Source: CAYUWG01 sp964448285 (GTDB lineage Bacteria > Bacteroidota > Ignavibacteria > SZUA-365). Taken from it: 64,000 bases of DNA. Numbering within the stretch: the stretch's first letter is position 1; each line of letters begins with the position of its first letter. The position numbers and the translations under genes are program-made. Below are positions 62,532 to 64,000 of the stretch, piece after piece. Under the pieces are notes generated by a model. It made no database searches. It saw only the letters and a list, made by a program, of their open reading frames with translations, and was not told where the DNA came from. The DNA is taken from NCBI GenBank assembly GCA_964448285.1, contig CAYUWG010000004.1, forward strand, positions 1 to 64,000. Direction: 5' to 3'.

Positions 62532-63217
62532 GCTTCTATCCTGCGATGCATCTCCGCAATGACGATCAACTCGCTGATGTCGTTCAATTCATAGTCAGCG
62601 CTCGTTTCCTTCGTGTCAAATGTATCACCATAGCGCGCGAAGGCGGTCTTCATTCCAACGTTTCGCGCTCCCTTTATATCACGCTCCTCCCAGTCTCCTA
62701 CCATCAACGTTTCTTCAGGCTTCGCCGCAAGCAATTCCATGATTCTTTGAAATGGCACCGGACTTGGCTTGCGCTCGCCCGTGTCCTCGAAAGTGACCAC
62801 CGCGTCAAAAATATGATGAAGGTTCAAATAACAGAGTCTCAGCCATGCCTCCAGTTGAGGAGCGTCAGATACGACGCCTAATTTCAGACCCATGCGTGAA
62901 AGACGGAACAACGTCATATGAACATGCGGGTACGTTACAAGCGTCGCTTCCCGTGCGCGTCGATATGCGATGATTCCAGCTGCGAGTATTTTTGGATCGA
63001 TCCTTCCGGTCAACGACTCCAGGAGAGCATTGAACACGCGCTGGTACTCAATCCCCTGCTCTTTGTAAATCTCATTGATGCGAGAGTCGATTTTGCTGTG
63101 AGTAAAAGAGAGTCCAGCATCAATCATAGCGCCGATCCCGGCTTTCACTGCGTTTCTCTTCATAAGCATGAAATCGACGAGGGTGTTATCGAGATCGAAC
63201 ACGACGGCTGTTATCAC
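62528..63217 (-). CDS. HAD-superfamily phosphatase
   Basis: The 229-residue enzyme has all four HAD motifs: FDLDNTLVD (nucleophile Asp), VVSDAP, the Lys of ERKPSPVPF, and MVGDWEERDIKGA. The cap is helical (about 15-90). Such small HAD enzymes hydrolyse sugar phosphates or nucleotides; the substrate is unknown. It overlaps the MBL hydrolase gene and acpS by four bases each. Confidence 0.88.
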   Translation of the reverse strand: MITAVVFDLDNTLVDFMLMKRNAVKAGIGAMIDAGLSFTHSKIDSRINEIYKEQGIEYQRVFNALLESLTGRIDPKILAAGIIAYRRAREATLVTYPHVHMTLFRLSRMGLKLGVVSDAPQLEAWLRLCYLNLHHIFDAVVTFEDTGERKPSPVPFQRIMELLAAKPEETLMVGDWEERDIKGARNVGMKTAFARYGDTFDTKETSADYELNDISELIVIAEMHRRIEA

Positions 63218-64000
63218 AGGTCATTCGCCCCGTTCGTTGACAATTTCAATCCGTCGTAAAGGAAATCCATTCCTTCAGGCAAGATCTTCCGGTCACGTTC
63301 ATGGAGAATGTTGTGCGCAATATGTGTAAAGAATGTTCTTCGTGCATCAATCCTTCTCGCTGTTTCAATAGATTGCCCAAGGTGAAAGTGTGTAGGATGC
63401 GGTTCATGACGCAATGCATCGAGAATAAGTATGTCTAAATTCTCAAGCAGCGGAAACGATGTATCGGGAATATGATTCGTGTCGGTAACATAGGCAATGT
63501 TTCCAAAGCGATAACCGAGGACAGTCATACTCCCATGGAGGACGGGAATCGGAAGAATTGGGATGGTGTCGATTACAAGCTTCCCGTGCGGGTCTATATC
63601 ATGAAACTCAACCTGTGGAACACCTCCACCGATCGGAGGTGGTTCAATAAAGGCATAGCGAAAGGTAATGCGCATTTCCTCCAGAGTATCCGCCAATCCG
63701 AATATCCGCATCGAGCAATTCTGTATGTAATTATACTGCCGCAAATCATCGAAGCCACCGATATGATCGAAATGATGATGCGTCATCAATACCGCATCGA
63801 TCCGATCGACGCGATGATTGAGCATCTGTTGCCGAAAATCGGAAGAGATATCGATGAGAAATGATTTCCCGTTTACATAGAAGAGAACGGATGGTCGCAA
63901 GCGCTTATCTCTGTAATCCCCGGAAAGGCAAGTTTCACAGGCACATCCAATCGCAGGAACGCCCTGTGATGTGCCGGATCCGAGTACGAGAAGCTCTACA
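63214..64000 (-). CDS. MBL-fold metallohydrolase (PhnP/RNase Z-like), 5' end cut by window edge
   Basis: The frame continues to the window end without a start, so the first few residues are missing. Visible residues begin VELLVLGSGTSQGVPAIGC, then the metal-binding Cys pair (CACETC) and KRLRPSVLF. The MBL core has LMTHHHFDHIGG (HxHxDH), VLHGSMTVLGYR and IAYVTDTNHIP, with further His residues in ILDALRHEPHPTHFHLGQS. This architecture is that of PhnP-like phosphodiesterases. The reaction is unknown; no phn genes are visible. It is the upstream gene of the HAD-acpS group. Confidence 0.85.
   Translation of the reverse strand, partial: VELLVLGSGTSQGVPAIGCACETCLSGDYRDKRLRPSVLFYVNGKSFLIDISSDFRQQMLNHRVDRIDAVLMTHHHFDHIGGFDDLRQYNYIQNCSMRIFGLADTLEEMRITFRYAFIEPPPIGGGVPQVEFHDIDPHGKLVIDTIPILPIPVLHGSMTVLGYRFGNIAYVTDTNHIPDTSFPLLENLDILILDALRHEPHPTHFHLGQSIETARRIDARRTFFTHIAHNILHERDRKILPEGMDFLYDGLKLSTNGANDL

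Overview
This window looks like chromosomal backbone DNA from a bacterium of the FCB superphylum (Bacteroidota / Ignavibacteriota / Kapaibacteria-like). The case for this is a TonB-dependent receptor with an N-terminal carboxypeptidase-regulatory domain, a PorV/PorQ-type barrel protein, several lipoproteins with C-S-D-D/C-S-K-D-like starts, and the gene order pheT - small coiled-coil gene - zapA - 6S-like RNA - rny. The exact phylum is an inference. There is no phage, insertion sequence, CRISPR array or integration scar. Most of the window is housekeeping genes in tightly packed operons, often with ATGA overlaps. Genes cut by the two window edges are described as partial.

Left part (1-5.8 kb, minus strand): a cell-envelope operon of an L,D-transpeptidase, two lipoproteins, a FemAB/GNAT-like acyltransferase and an outer-membrane barrel protein that runs off the left edge. 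Next (6.1-8.8 kb, plus) is a G+C-rich three-gene operon for HMG-CoA synthase, acetoacetyl-CoA thiolase and a DUF35 OB-fold protein. This is the gene set of the archaeal-type HMG-CoA-forming complex, and it ends in a strong terminator. It is followed by a split AtuA (DUF1446) pair and a split transketolase (9.0-12.6 kb). A minus-strand heat-shock block (hsp20-dnaK) follows, then a CCA-adding enzyme and a five-gene MacAB/TolC-like exporter with two separate permeases (17.1-22.9 kb). After that come biotin carboxylase plus BCCP, a lipoprotein, a TonB-dependent receptor, purL and a BrkB-type membrane protein. A minus-strand slipin/NfeD pair and a small plus-strand group (duplicated-domain secreted protein, methyltransferase, glycosyltransferase) complete this half.

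Right part (36.9-64 kb) is entirely on the minus strand. Read in transcription order it starts with MBL hydrolase, HAD phosphatase, acpS, a lipase-like lipoprotein, a FabK/NMO-type flavoenzyme, a PorV/PorQ-type protein, a CPBP protease and pdxJ. Then come tRNA-Val and the translation operon thrS-infC-rpmI-rplT-pheS-pheT, the coiled-coil gene, zapA, a 6S-like RNA, rny, coaE, argD-like and nadB. The run ends with xseA-xseB-dxs, a Gfo/Idh oxidoreductase, a phosphodiester glycosidase, ribD and ribE.

The points most worth a second look are: the archaeal-type HMG-CoA operon whose DUF35 partner has lost its zinc-ribbon cysteines, in a genome that also carries dxs; infC, which has no conventional start codon and seems to begin at ACG; the 6S-like RNA between zapA and rny; a lipase-like lipoprotein with Gly where the nucleophile Ser should be; and AtuA split into two genes directly downstream of the HMG-CoA operon.
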